Source: Symbiodinium natans
Lineage: Eukaryota > Sar > Dinophyceae > Suessiales > Symbiodiniaceae
DNA: 40,000 bases
Assembly (NCBI GenBank): GCA_905221605.1
Contig: CAJNDS010001668.1
Span: 444,776 to 484,775, forward strand
Reading direction: 5' to 3'
Position 1 is the stretch's first letter. Each line of letters starts with the position of its first letter. The translations under genes and the position numbers were made by a program. Shown one piece after another: positions 16,443-24,503 of the stretch. The notes beneath the pieces are model-generated. The model was given only the letters and a program-made list of their open reading frames with translations, ran no database searches and was not told the DNA's origin.

Positions 16443-16715
16443 CCTAAACCCTAAACCCTAAACCCTAAACCCTAAACCCTAAACCCTAAACCCTAAACCC
16501 TAAACCCTAAACCCTAAACCCTAAACCCTAAACCCTAAACCCTAATCCCAACACCCAAAACCCTGAACCCGAAAGCCTAAAGCCTAAAGCCTAAAGCCTA
16601 AAGCCTAAAGCCTGAAGCCTAAAGCCTAAAGCCTAAAGCCTAGAGCCTAGAGCCTAAACCCTAAACCCTAAACTCTAAACCCTAAACCCTAAACCCTAAA
16701 CCCTAAACCCTAAAC
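16443..16715. repeat. CCCTAAA, GCCTAAA, CCCTAAA array
   Basis: Fifteen perfect CCCTAAA units, then about fourteen GCCTAAA/GCCTGAA/GCCTAGA, then CCCTAAA again. Confidence 0.95.
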
Positions 16716-16737
16716 CCATATAAATGTTAATGACTTT

Positions 16738-17160
16738 GCGGGCAAGGTCATATATTTAGCGGGCAAGGTCATATATTTAGCGGGCAAGGTCATATATTTA
16801 GCGGGCAAGGTCATATATTTAGCGGGCAAGGTCATATATTTAGTGGGCAAGGTCCATTGGCTAAAAAATGACCTTGCCCACTAAATATATGACCTTGCCC
16901 GCTAAAGGGCGACCTTGCCCACTAAATATATGACCTTGCCCGCTAAATATATGATTTTGCCGCCCGCTAAATATATGACCTTGCCCGCTAAATATATGGC
17001 CGTCATATATTTAGCGGGCAAGGTCATATATTTAGCGGGCAAGGTCAAGGTATTATTTAGCGGGCAAGGTCATATATTTAGCGGGCAAGGTCATATATTT
17101 AAGGTCATATATTTAGCGGGCAAGGTCATATATTGGTCATAATTTAGCGGGCAAGTGTGG
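16738..17160. repeat. 21-bp tandem array in +/-/+ orientation
   Basis: Unit GCGGGCAAGGTCATATATTTA. About six forward copies (16738-16855), about six inverted copies (16869-16999), then about seven forward copies (17002-17160), some truncated. The adjacent inverted blocks could form long hairpins. Confidence 0.93.
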
Positions 17161-17167
17161 GCAAGGT

Positions 17168-17343
17168 CCCCCCCCCACCCCCCCCAACCCCCCCACCCCC
17201 CCCCCCAACCCCCCCCCCACCCCCTCCCCCCCCCCCCCCCCCCCCCCCCCCCCACCCCCCCCCCCCCCACCCCCCCCCCCCCACCCCACCCCCCCACCCC
17301 CCCACCCCCACCCCCCCCCCCCCCCCCACCCCTCCCCTCCCCC
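17168..17343. repeat. C-tract of about 175 bp with scattered A
   Basis: Almost only C with single A or AA interruptions; the complementary strand is G-rich and could form G-quadruplexes. Long Gly-rich minus and Pro-rich plus open frames here are artefacts of the tract. Confidence 0.95.
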
Positions 17344-17347
17344 CTGG

Positions 17348-17487
17348 AGCCCCTCAAGAGTCAAGCGATTCAAGATGGCTTCCAAAGAATAAGTTTCCGA
17401 ATGACCGCGCCTGTTTTTGAGGCCCCTGAAGCCCCTCAAACGACTCAAGAACTCAAGATGGCTTCCAAAGAATAAGTTCCCGAATGG
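17348..17487. repeat. Imperfect tandem duplication, about 83-bp unit
   Basis: CAAGATGGCTTCCAAAGAAT occurs at about 17370 and 17453 with similar flanks (GCCCCTCAA on the left, CCGAATG on the right). Confidence 0.85.
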
Positions 17488-17650
17488 AAACATGTGGTTT
17501 AACAAATCCATTCTGTTGACCACGTTGGTTTTCTTGTCCGCTTGAAACAGAAACATGTGGTTGACAAATCCATTCTGTTGACCACGTTTGGTTTTCTTGT
17601 CCGCTTGAAACAGAAACATGTGGTTAACAAATCCATTCTGTTGACCACGT
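17488..17650. repeat. 63-bp tandem repeat, about 2.6 copies
   Basis: AAACATGTGGTT begins copies at 17488, 17551 and 17614; each has AACAAATCCATTCTGTTGAC and TTTTCTTGTCCGCTTGAAAC. The array ends at an exon-like frame. Confidence 0.93.
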
Positions 17651-17771
17651 GCCTAGAGAAGAAGGAGGTTGGATATTTTTCCTAATGGTGTGGGACCCAA
17701 TGGGCGGGTGGGTATTCCCCTGTGGCCTTGAAAGCTGCTCAACTGGTGAATGCTTGGACCAGAGATGCTGA
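17649..17771 (+). CDS. Exon-like island, possible terminal exon
   Basis: Frame REEGGWIFFLMVWDPMGGWV continues through FPCGLESCSTGECLDQRC to TGA 17769-17771. Hydrophobic start, then four Cys. An acceptor is possible at CCTAG 17652-17656. Family unknown. Confidence 0.52.
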   Translation: MPREEGGWIFFLMVWDPMGGWVFPCGLESCSTGECLDQRC

Positions 17772-17817
17772 ACCCTAAACCCTAAACCCTAAACCCTAAA
17801 CCCTAAACCCTAAACCG
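17770..17817. repeat. CCCTAAA array
   Basis: Six units ending in CGCAG, the acceptor of the next island. Confidence 0.93.
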
Positions 17818-17820
17818 CAG

Positions 17821-17872
17821 GCTGGAGATTTGGCACTGCGCGCCCGGCCTGCGTTTGCACGGGAAATTAGGA
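17821..17872 (+). CDS. Exon-like island with AG|G acceptor
   Basis: After CGCAG|G the frame LEIWHCAPGLRLHGKLG ends near the family A-like end at 17880. Confidence 0.5.
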
Positions 17873-17879
17873 GTTTAGG

Positions 17880-18033
17880 GCTTGGTGGCCTAGTGGTGCC
17901 TTTTTGCCCTTTTTCGCGTTCTGGGGTTTCTTAGTGTTCCTCAGGATTTAGGGGCAATTTGGGGTTTAGGGTTCAGGGTTTAGGGTTTAGGGTTTCTTAA
18001 TGTTCCCTAGGATTTCGGGGCAATTTGGGGTGG
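17880..18033 (+). mobile_element. Family A-like left end plus duplicated flank around an array
   Basis: CTTGGTGGCCTAGTGG at 17880 matches the family A terminus and is followed by the usual T-rich part. TTCTTAGTGTTCC...GGGGCAATTTGGGGT (17928-17966) is repeated at 17995-18031, with TTTAGGG units between the copies. No right terminus found. Confidence 0.6.
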
Positions 18034-18056
18034 GAGGGCGGGGCGTCCTTGGGTCA

Positions 18057-18129
18057 GATTTTGGCTTCTATTGCAATACGGAGCCTCATGTTTTTGGGCA
18101 CACCTGTACTCAGCCTCACGAGCATCCTG
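18057..18129 (+). CDS. Exon-like island with GTAAGT donor, Cys/His-rich
   Basis: Frame FGFYCNTEPHVFGHTCTQPH ends at CATCCTG|GTAAGT (18130-18135). The frame also reads through the donor to a Lys-rich end. Cys/His spacing hints at metal binding, but no named domain fits. Confidence 0.5.
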
Positions 18130-18223
18130 GTAAGTCGATAGGCACCAGTCACCACTGGTCAAAAGCATGCAAAAAGGGAAGGAAATGAGGTTGCGGTTGA
18201 AGGGACATCACGTCGCGAGCCAG

Positions 18224-18394
18224 GAGATATACCTTCCCCGCATAGAAGCAAACAGCTTAACTTGGGCACGGCGATCAAAAGATGCTATGCCGCCAGAGCC
18301 TGATGTAGAAGTTCAGCTAAGCCCTAATCCCCCCACAACAAGAGCAAACAGGGACCAGAATCTCGAGAACCGACCATATGAGGATACTGCTCAG
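18224..18394 (+). CDS. Exon-like island, 57 codons
   Basis: After GCCAG the frame starts EIYLPRIEANSLTWARRSKD and continues with a charged, Pro-rich segment to CAG 18394. It is probably the next exon after 18057-18129, across an intron of about 94 bp. Family unknown. Confidence 0.5.
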
Positions 18395-18473
18395 GGTTCC
18401 AGATTTGGGTTGTTCCTGTCAAGACCCTAAACCCTAAATCCTAAACCCGAAACCCCGAACTTTAGAACCCAAC

Positions 18474-18557
18474 TTCCTGCCCTTGTGCGTGCGCGCGCGA
18501 GCGCGCGGGCGAGGCTACTGCGCCCGGCACAAGGATTGCGAGGCCTGTTTTCGGCTT
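18474..18557 (+). CDS. Exon-like island, Cys-rich
   Basis: Frame GRGYCARHKDCEACFRL with C-x5-C-x2-C after an Arg-rich low-complexity start (FLPLCVRARARG). A small disulfide or zinc module is possible; not identified. Confidence 0.48.
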
Positions 18558-18558
18558 A

Positions 18559-18657
18559 GGGTTGTAAGGGGTTTAGGGCTTAGGGTTTAGGGTTTGGGGT
18601 TTAGGGTTTAGGGTTTGGGGTTTAGGGTTTAGGGTTTAGGGTTTAGGGTTTAGGGCT
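18559..18657. repeat. TTTAGGG array with TTTGGGG units
   Basis: About thirteen heptamers. Confidence 0.92.
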
Positions 18658-18732
18658 TGTAAATTAGGCTCTCAAGGCCTAGGTGTCTTCGGGGAGTTGC
18701 AGGCTCCAGGATTCTGAGGGTTTCGGGCTGAA

Positions 18733-18813
18733 TGAGGGTATGAGGGCTCATATAAACCCTTTAAGGGATGACATAGGGTCCTCATCCCCTCATTGCTACT
18801 AAGAGCTAGCCAG
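18733..18813. mobile_element. Family B element, compact, no array
   Basis: AATGAGGGTATGAGG on the left and CCTCATCCCCTCATT on the right are inverted repeats; the right end TACTAAGAGCTAGCCAG parallels the CTAAGAAACAG end at 6990. The element lacks a TTTAGGG insert, so arrays are optional. An exon-like frame starts at its CAG. Confidence 0.65.
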
Positions 18814-18846
18814 CAAGCCACCCTCAACCTGTTGAGGGACCTAATA
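18814..18846 (+). CDS. Short exon-like island
   Basis: QATLNLLRDLI before TAA. Too short to stand alone; the position right after a family B acceptor supports it. Confidence 0.35.
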
Positions 18847-18985
18847 TAATCAGGTGCCTAAAGAATTTGAAAAGGGTTTGGGGGGTTCCATCAAGGTGAG
18901 GGCCTGAGGGGGCTCCTGTAGTTTTACTATGTAGGGACCATAAGGGGAATACTCTTGGGTATAACAACCCAAATGCTGAGTGCAG

Positions 18986-19050
18986 GTCGTCGTCGAGTGG
19001 GACAACTTTCTCAAGGCTGGAATGGAGTTTCGGGTACCCTCAGCCCCTAC
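18986..19050 (+). CDS. Exon-like island, unknown
   Basis: After GTGCAG the frame gives VVVEWDNFLKAGMEFRVPSA, with a possible CGG|GTACCC donor at 19034. Strong protein-like composition. Confidence 0.6.
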
Positions 19051-19059
19051 ACCTTCAAC

Positions 19060-19480
19060 CCTAAACCCACCCTATAAACCCTAAACAGTAAACTCTAAAC
19101 CCTAAGCCCTAAGCTCTAAACCCTAAACCCTATCCCTAAACCCTGAACCCTGAACCCTAAGCCCTAAGCTCTAAACCCTAAACCCTGGATCCCAAGCCCT
19201 AAACACCCGAAACCTACGCCCTCCAAGCCCGGAGCCCAAACGCAAAAATCCCCTCCCCCTAATATTCAACCCCGAATCCCCCCTCATTAACTCCCCCCCC
19301 CCCCACCCATATACTCCAATATCACCAATATCGGGGTATCCCTAAAACCTAAACCCTAAACCCTAAACCCCAAACCCTAAACCCTAAACCCCAAACCCTA
19401 AACCCTAAACCCTATAGACCCTAAACCCTAAACCCTATAGACCCTAAACCCTAACCCCTATAGACCCTAAACCTTTTTTT
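19060..19480. repeat. CCCTAAA-type arrays with a C-rich linker
   Basis: Heptamers at 19060-19210 and 19345-19470, the second with a higher-order CCCTATAGA interruption about every 30 bp. The linker 19210-19340 has no gene. Confidence 0.88.
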
Positions 19481-19574
19481 TTTCGGGGCGCAGGGGGGGG
19501 GGGGGTGCTCGGATTCATCCTGAGCCCTTGCCCTTAACCCGCGTCATGGCCAGACTCTGAAAGAGCAGGCTTCG

Positions 19575-19730
19575 GGTTTCGGGGTTTAGGGTTGAGAGGT
19601 TTAGGGGTTTAGGGTTTAGAGGTCTAGGGTTCAGGGTTTAGGGTTGAGAGGTTCAGGGTTTAGGGTTTAGAGGTCTAGGGTTCAGGGTTTAGGGTCTAGG
19701 GTTAGTTTTTTTCGGGTTTAGGGTTTCGTA
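19575..19730. repeat. Degenerate TTTAGGG tract, about 50-bp higher-order unit
   Basis: GGGTTGAGAGGTT and TTTAGAGGTCTAGGGTTCAG each occur twice, giving a higher-order repeat. Confidence 0.8.
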
Positions 19731-19785
19731 AAGTGTAGTACTTGGGGTTGGGGGCTTTCAGTGGGAGCTGCAGTTTCGCGTTTAG

Positions 19786-19874
19786 AGGCGGGGCTGCTTC
19801 AAAGAGGTCACGTGTTTCTTGCCTTGTCTGGGTGTATTCAAACAAGGATTCCACTGGGCGCCCTAGCTTCCTAA
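19786..19874 (+). CDS. Possible 3'-terminal exon
   Basis: After GTTTAG the frame EAGLLQRGHVFLALSGCIQT continues with RIPLGALAS to TAA 19872-19874. A second frame (EVTCFLPCLGVFKQGFHWAP) is also open, so the choice is uncertain. Confidence 0.45.
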
Positions 19875-20002
19875 ACCCTAATCCTTAAACCCTCAACACC
19901 CTAGACCCCTGACCCCAAACCCAAAGCCCTCAACCCTAAACCCTAGACCCTGGCTAGACCCTCAGACCTAAACTCTAATGAATTCCCAGTTTTTTTTTGC
20001 AG

Positions 20003-20050
20003 GCGCTTTTTCGGGTCTTTGGCGTTCTCCAGGGGTTATTCTTGCCTAGT
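20003..20050 (+). CDS. Exon-like island, hydrophobic
   Basis: After a T-tract and GCAG (a good acceptor) the frame ALFRVFGVLQGLFLPS ends at TAG 20051. Confidence 0.43.
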
Positions 20051-20205
20051 TAGAGTGTTCAGGGCCTAGCCCTAAACTCTGTGCCCTGAGACCCTCTTTG
20101 GGGTTTCCAGGGTTTCGATTTTGGGCCTTAAACGCCCTTAGGGTTTTGTCTTTAGGGTGTAGGGTGTAGGATTCAGGGTGTATGGTTCAGGGTTACAGGG
20201 TTTTC

Positions 20206-20343
20206 GGGCTTCTTGCGGAGGTCTCAGAGTACCCCTACATCTGGCTCGCGGGCGGAGCGCAGCGGAGGCCAGTTTCGGGAGCGCCTCTGAGAAATTGCTC
20301 GTGTAGATGCTGGGCTTCCCTCAATTCCCTGTTCCCTAACTAG
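20206..20343 (+). CDS. Exon-like island, possible terminal exon
   Basis: Frame GLLAEVSEYPYIWLAGGAQR then RPVSGAPLRN and a Cys-rich tail to TAG 20341-20343. One of the better islands; family not recognised. Confidence 0.55.
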   Translation, partial: GLLAEVSEYPYIWLAGGAQRRPVSGAPLRNCSCRCWASLNSLFPN

Positions 20344-20497
20344 GGTTCAGGGTTTAGTTAGGGCTTAGGGTTTAGGGTTTCGGGTTTAGGGTGTAGGGTT
20401 TAGTGCTTAGGGTTTAGGGTAAAGGGTTCCCTAAGCGCACTTAAGTACCCTACATCCTACCTTAAGCCCTGAAACTGAGCTGCAAACCCCATGACCG

Positions 20498-20730
20498 CTT
20501 TTCTTCTTTTTCATATTTTTAATCTACATTTTCTGTCTTCTAATAATCCTTTAAGGAATTCCACTAATAATAAAATAGCATTTTTTCCATTCATTATTAG
20601 TAAAGATTTCTATGGAAAGATATTAATTCTCTATCTATATCTTCTTCGAATTACTTTCGGCTTCGCTTCTTTCTCACATCCAGATAATGTATTAGAAGCA
20701 TGTGGATTACTTACTCCTTTACATATAGAG
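20498..20730 (+). pseudogene. cob: Nuclear copy of a mitochondrial cytochrome b (cob) fragment
   Basis: This AT-rich stretch differs sharply from its surroundings. The frame contains NPLRNSTNNKIAFFPFIISK, a hydrophobic run (ILILYLYLLRITFGF) and HPDNVLEACGLLTPLHI, which match the cytochrome b region around the conserved SNNP-L and PDN...TPLHI signatures just before the PEWYFL segment. The match stops at 20727 and unrelated nuclear sequence follows. About 77 codons of about 370 are present, so it cannot make a working protein. Best reading: a nuclear mitochondrial insert (NUMT). The call rests on motif recognition, not alignment. Confidence 0.82.
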
Positions 20731-20756
20731 CACACCAGTGATGGTCGGTTCTGTAG

Positions 20757-20819
20757 ATGACTGACTCCTTTGTGCAAACTTCTGAGGCCATACTGCAACC
20801 AGGACACGAAAAGGGCTGA
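20757..20819 (+). CDS. Small ORF, weak
   Basis: MTDSFVQTSEAILQPGHEKG then TGA. Follows the mitochondrial insert; might be the continuation of a disrupted exon. Confidence 0.3.
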   Translation: MTDSFVQTSEAILQPGHEKG

Positions 20820-20849
20820 TACTTCCAGAGTCCAAAGATCTGCCTGCAT

Positions 20850-20965
20850 CCCTAAACCCTAAACCCGAACGGCCCGCCCGAAACCCTAAGCCCTCAGCCC
20901 TAAACCCTAACCCGTAAGCCCTAAGCACCCTAAACCCTAAACCCTAAACCCCAAACCCTACACCC
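20850..20965. repeat. CCCTAAA-type array
   Basis: Degenerate heptamers with CCCGTAA and CCCTCAG variants. Confidence 0.85.
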
Positions 20966-20971
20966 TACGTC

Positions 20972-21052
20972 TCCGATGCTGGTGCCAGGCTGGGTCTCGC
21001 ATGGAACCGCTGGCCGGTGCCTAAGATTCCATGGAGCATAGGAGGAGATTAA
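20972..21052 (+). CDS. Possible 3'-terminal exon
   Basis: Frame SDAGARLGLAWNRWPVPKIP continues with WSIGGD to TAA 21050-21052, where the next array begins. Trp-rich and well biased. Family unknown. Confidence 0.57.
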   Translation, partial: SDAGARLGLAWNRWPVPKIPWSIGGD

Positions 21053-21134
21053 CCCTAAACCCTAAACCCCAAACCCTAAACCCTAAACCCTAAACCCTAA
21101 CCCTAAACCCTAAACCCTAAACCCTAAACTCTAA
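21052..21134. repeat. CCCTAAA array
   Basis: About eleven heptamers. Confidence 0.92.
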
Positions 21135-21164
21135 GGGGTATAAGGAGGGAGCCCCAGACTGGCC

Positions 21165-21355
21165 GGTTCTTCGTAGGGAATGAGGGAATCAGGCACCCTA
21201 TGGTCCCCCTATATCTATACCCTTTAAGGGGTTCAAAAAAGGGTTTAGGGTTTAGGGTTTAGGGTTTAGGGTTTAGGGTTTAGGGTTTAGGGTTTAGGGT
21301 TTAGGGTTTAGGGATTCTATGGGGCACCTCATTCTCCCATTCCCTACGAAGAACC
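21165..21355. mobile_element. Family B element with 18-bp perfect TIRs around a TTTAGGG array
   Basis: GGTTCTTCGTAGGGAATG (21165-21182) is exactly complementary to CATTCCCTACGAAGAACC (21338-21355). Near the inner edges CACCCTATGG and ATGGGGCACC also pair loosely. Between them are ten perfect TTTAGGG units (21241-21313). Same family as 6863 and 18733. Confidence 0.82.
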
Positions 21356-21398
21356 AGGAGTAGAAGGGACCCTTAATCTGACTCCCCTAAACAACCCC

Positions 21399-21522
21399 TA
21401 CAGGGTGGGGCCCCCTTACTATACTAACTGTAGTTAAGGGACTTATAACCTAACTTAGGGTCCTTATAACCCAATTTAGGGCCCTTATAACTCTACTTAT
21501 AACTAGGGGGCCCCACCCTGTA
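21399..21522. mobile_element. 124-bp MITE-like element with perfect 18-bp TIRs
   Basis: TACAGGGTGGGGCCCCCT and AGGGGGCCCCACCCTGTA are exact reverse complements. The interior has three degenerate copies of a 20-21 bp unit (CTTATAACCYAAYTTAGGG). No open frame, so it is non-autonomous. Confidence 0.85.
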
Positions 21523-21914
21523 TGAATACCCCATAAGGGGAGGGTCTCTCCTTCCGTCCCTTGTTTCAAAGCCTTGCGTGCTTAGTGGGTTCCGGGGGGG
21601 GGGGGGACCTAAACTCCCTAAGCCAAACTCTATCCTATGTCCTTCAACCCTAAAGCCTAAACCCCGAAACCCCTATATGAATCCTAAACCCTAAATCCCT
21701 AATAACCCCTAAGCCCTTGCACTCCTAACCCTTAAACTCTAAACCCAAACCCATGAGGCCCGAAAACCTGAGCCAGAAATCGTGTCGATCATCACTCTAA
21801 GGAACTGTCGGTTTTAGGGTTTAGGGTTTGGGGTTCAGGGCTTCGGGTTTCGGGTTTATAGGCCTAGAGTTGAGATATCCCTGCTGGTTTTTTGGGCTTA
21901 GAGTGGGCTTGCCA

Positions 21915-22047
21915 GCGAGACATCGTTGTGCGCTTATTTTTTCCTCAAAGTGCACGCTGAGGTTTGCGCTCCAAAGGCATCTGGATGCCTCGCCGCCTTG
22001 GATTGTCGATCGGGTCTGCGTCGCTGCTTCGTCCCATGAAGCCCTGA
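21915..22047 (+). CDS. Exon-like island, unknown
   Basis: After TTGCCAG the frame contains CALIFSSKCTLRFALQRHLD, then ASPPWIVDRVCVAASS, and runs into CCCTAAA-like units. A shorter frame (RDIVVRLFFPQSAR) overlaps. Confidence 0.48.
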
Positions 22048-22690
22048 ACCCTAACCTGCCCTAAACCTTAACCCTTAAACCTTAAACCCTGAACCCTGAA
22101 CCCTAAACCCTAAACCTTAACGCTTAAACCTTACAACCTTAAACCCTGAACCCTGAACCCTAAAACCTGCATCCGACAGTCCAAGCCCCTGAACCCTTTA
22201 GAACCCCTAAACGCCCTAAGCCCTAAACCCTAAACCCTAAACCCTAAACCCTAAACCCTAAACCCTAAACCCTAAACCCTAAACCCTAAACCCTAAACCC
22301 TAAACCCTAAACCCTAAACCCTAAACCCTAAACCCTAAACCCTAAACCCTAAACCTTAAACCCTAAACCAAACCCGAAAACCCTACAACCCTAAACCCTA
22401 CCCTAAACCCTAAACCTAACCCTAACCCTAAACCCTAAACCCTAAACCCTAAACCCTACCTAAACCCTAAACCCTCACACCCTAAACCCTAAAACCCTAA
22501 ACCCTAACCCTAACCCTAAACCCTAACCTAAACCCTAACCTAAACCCTAAACCCTAAACCCTAAACCCTAAACCCTAAACCCTAAACCCTAAACCCTAAA
22601 CCCTAAACCCTAAACCCTAAACCCTAAACCCTAAACCCTAAACCCTAAACCCTAAACCCTAAACCCCTAAACCCTGAACCCTACATCCTA
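22048..22690. repeat. Longest CCCTAAA array region, about 600 bp
   Basis: Degenerate CCTTAAA/CCCTGAA units, then about 20 perfect CCCTAAA (22212-22355), a mixed zone with CCCTAA hexamers (22395-22540), then about 18 perfect units to 22665. The longest telomere-like run here. Confidence 0.95.
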
Positions 22691-22699
22691 CATCGCCAG

Positions 22700-22762
22700 G
22701 CCTATGAGTGGGTGTTCACGGCGGATCCTGACCAGCTGCAGCCTCAAGCCGACTACTATGGG
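22700..22762 (+). CDS. Exon-like island, unknown
   Basis: After ATCGCCAG the frame AYEWVFTADPDQLQPQADYY is open into the left end of the next repeat element. Clear protein-like composition. Confidence 0.6.
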
Positions 22763-23028
22763 GGCCTTAGTAATTAGAATAGGGTTTAGGGTTTAGGGTT
22801 TAGGGTTTAGGGTTTAGGGTTTAGGGTTTAGGGTTAGGGTTTAGGGTTTAGGGTTTAGGGTTTAGGGTTTAGGGTTTAGGGTTTAGGGTTTAGGGTTTAG
22901 GGCTTAGGCTTCAGGGCTACTATAGGGGCCCAAATGATTAGAATAGGGTTTTGGGGGGGTTATCGTAGTATAATTCTAAATGGACGATAAGGGAATACTC
23001 TTTATAAACATTCTGACCCCTATAGTAC
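22752..23028. mobile_element. Array-bearing element with direct and inverted end repeats
   Basis: ACTACTATGGGGGCC...GATTAGAATAGGGTTT-like sequence occurs at 22752-22786 and again at 22917-22952, with about 18 TTTAGGG units between. The far end CCCCTATAGTAC (23017-23028) is inverted relative to CTACTATAGGGG. An inner TTATCG/CGATAA pair is also present. Confidence 0.68.
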
Positions 23029-23039
23029 TTTGACCTGGG

Positions 23040-23570
23040 TTTGGGGTTTGGGGATTAGGGCTTCAGGTTCATGGTTAGGGGGTTTACGGGGTTAAGGGGG
23101 TTTAGGGGGTTTGGGAGGTTTTGGGGGGGTTTGGGGGGTTTAGGGGGTTTAGGGGGTTTGCGGGTTTTGGGTGTTTAGGGGGTTTAGGGGTTTTAGGGGG
23201 TTTAGGGGGTTTGGCGGGTTTAGGGGCCTGAGGAGGTTTACGGGGTTTTGGGGGTTCAGCGGAGGTTTAGGGGGTTTAGGGGGTTTAGGCATAGGGGGTT
23301 TTAGGGTTCTGGGGGTGTTTAGGGGGTTTAGGGGGCTTGGGGTTTCGGTGCTGGATTTTGGGTTTGGGGATTAGGATTAGGGTTTAGGGGGTTTAGTGTT
23401 TAGGTCTTAGGGCCTAAGGCTTAGGGTTTGGGTGGTGGGGTTTACGGGATGGGAGAAGTTAGTTGGGGTAGGGATTTGGGGTTTGAAGTTCAGGGTTTTG
23501 GGAGCCGAGGATCGCGGTTTAGGGTTTAGGGTTCAGGGTTATTTAGGGTTTAGCGTTCAGGGTTTACGGC
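23040..23570. repeat. G-rich degenerate TTTAGGGGG tract
   Basis: About 500 bp of GGGGGTTTAG units, an octamer/nonamer relative of TTTAGGG. The Gly/Phe-rich open frame here is a repeat translation. Confidence 0.85.
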
Positions 23571-23664
23571 TGCCTGTAAACCCTTGATTCTAAACACTAG
23601 ACCTTGAGCCCCCAAACCCCAAGTCAACCCTAAGGAAAGCAAGTGCAGCTGGAAGACGCACGAG

Positions 23665-24099
23665 TTGGTGCCGCTTGCAACGTCTCCCTGCTATCATGGC
23701 TCCTTGGGTGGTCACGAATGTGTTGGAATGAGAGCTGATTGCTCCAGTTTAGCTTCGGGTGCAGAGTTAGTACCCGTGACCCGGAATGGATTAACAATTC
23801 GGCTGGTGGATGAGCCCACAGGCAGATGCAACGACCAGGTGATTGATGCAACCTGTTCGTATGCACGCGTCCGGGTAGGGATGCTAAGCCCACGGCAAGT
23901 GCACAACATGCTTGAAGGTCCAACTTTCAGGCCCCTCCCAGGTGTGGACACCAGTGCTTTACTGCCGTCTGGGCGGCCTTTGTATTGCTTCACCCGCCAA
24001 GTCCAGACGCGGCCAATCGAAGCTGTCAGTGCACAGAACCCTAAGCAACCCAACAACTCCAAAAAGATCCTAAAACGCCCTCAGAGCCACAACAGCTAG
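23665..24099 (+). CDS. Longest ORF of this region, unknown protein
   Basis: About 144 codons in + strand sequence without arrays. The most protein-like part is AELVPVTRNGLTIRLVDEPT, then YARVRVGMLSPRQVHNML and LPSGRPLYCFTRQVQTRPIE; the end is Lys/Asn-rich. A 116-codon minus frame overlaps completely but is less biased. No known family recognised. It could be an exon or a remnant of a mobile or viral gene. The start is unclear, since the first ATG lies in frame with uninformative sequence. Confidence 0.45.
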   Translation: MVPLATSPCYHGSLGGHECVGMRADCSSLASGAELVPVTRNGLTIRLVDEPTGRCNDQVIDATCSYARVRVGMLSPRQVHNMLEGPTFRPLPGVDTSALLPSGRPLYCFTRQVQTRPIEAVSAQNPKQPNNSKKILKRPQSHNS

Positions 24100-24287
24100 A
24101 AGAGCCCCCAAAAGCCCAGGAACCTCAACAGAAGCAACAACAATCTCTTTTCAAAGAAGGACCAAAAGGAGTTCAGGGTTTAGGTTTTAGGGTCTGGGTC
24201 TTAGCAAAAGCAACAGCTGAGCCCCTGAACCCTAATAGCAGGACTTGCAAACAACCCAAAAACGCCCCCGAGCAACCCTAAACCTTG

Positions 24288-24408
24288 AACCCTAAACCCT
24301 AAACCCTAAACCCTAAACCCTAAACCCTAAACCCTAAACCCTAAACCCTAAACCCTAAACCCTAAACCCTAAACCCTAAACCCTAAACCCTAAACCCTAA
24401 ACCCTAAA
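24288..24408. repeat. CCCTAAA array, about 17 perfect units
   Basis: Near-perfect heptamers. Confidence 0.95.
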
Positions 24409-24430
24409 TCCTACACCCCAACAAAGCAAG

Positions 24431-24485
24431 GTTTGTCTCCCACCAGTGCTTCCTCTCCTTCTCCTTCACGGACGTCCTGCGCCAG
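24431..24485 (+). CDS. Exon-like island, AG|G acceptor and GT donor
   Basis: AAG|G then FVSHQCFLSFSFTDVLRQ, ending at CAG|GTCTGT (24486). Both borders fit splice signals. Family unknown. Confidence 0.57.
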
Positions 24486-24503
24486 GTCTGTGGGCTCCAG
24501 CTT

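Noticed and set aside
16738-17160. CRISPR-like array
   Set aside because: 21-bp units are directly adjacent without spacers and switch orientation; this is a satellite in a eukaryotic genome.
17091-17619. Gly-rich minus-strand ORFs of up to 160 codons and Pro-rich + ORFs
   Set aside because: They cross the C-tract and the 63-bp tandem repeat; no coding bias beyond the repeat itself.
23171-23374. GFRGFRGFGG-type ORF
   Set aside because: Translation of the degenerate TTTAGGGGG tract.
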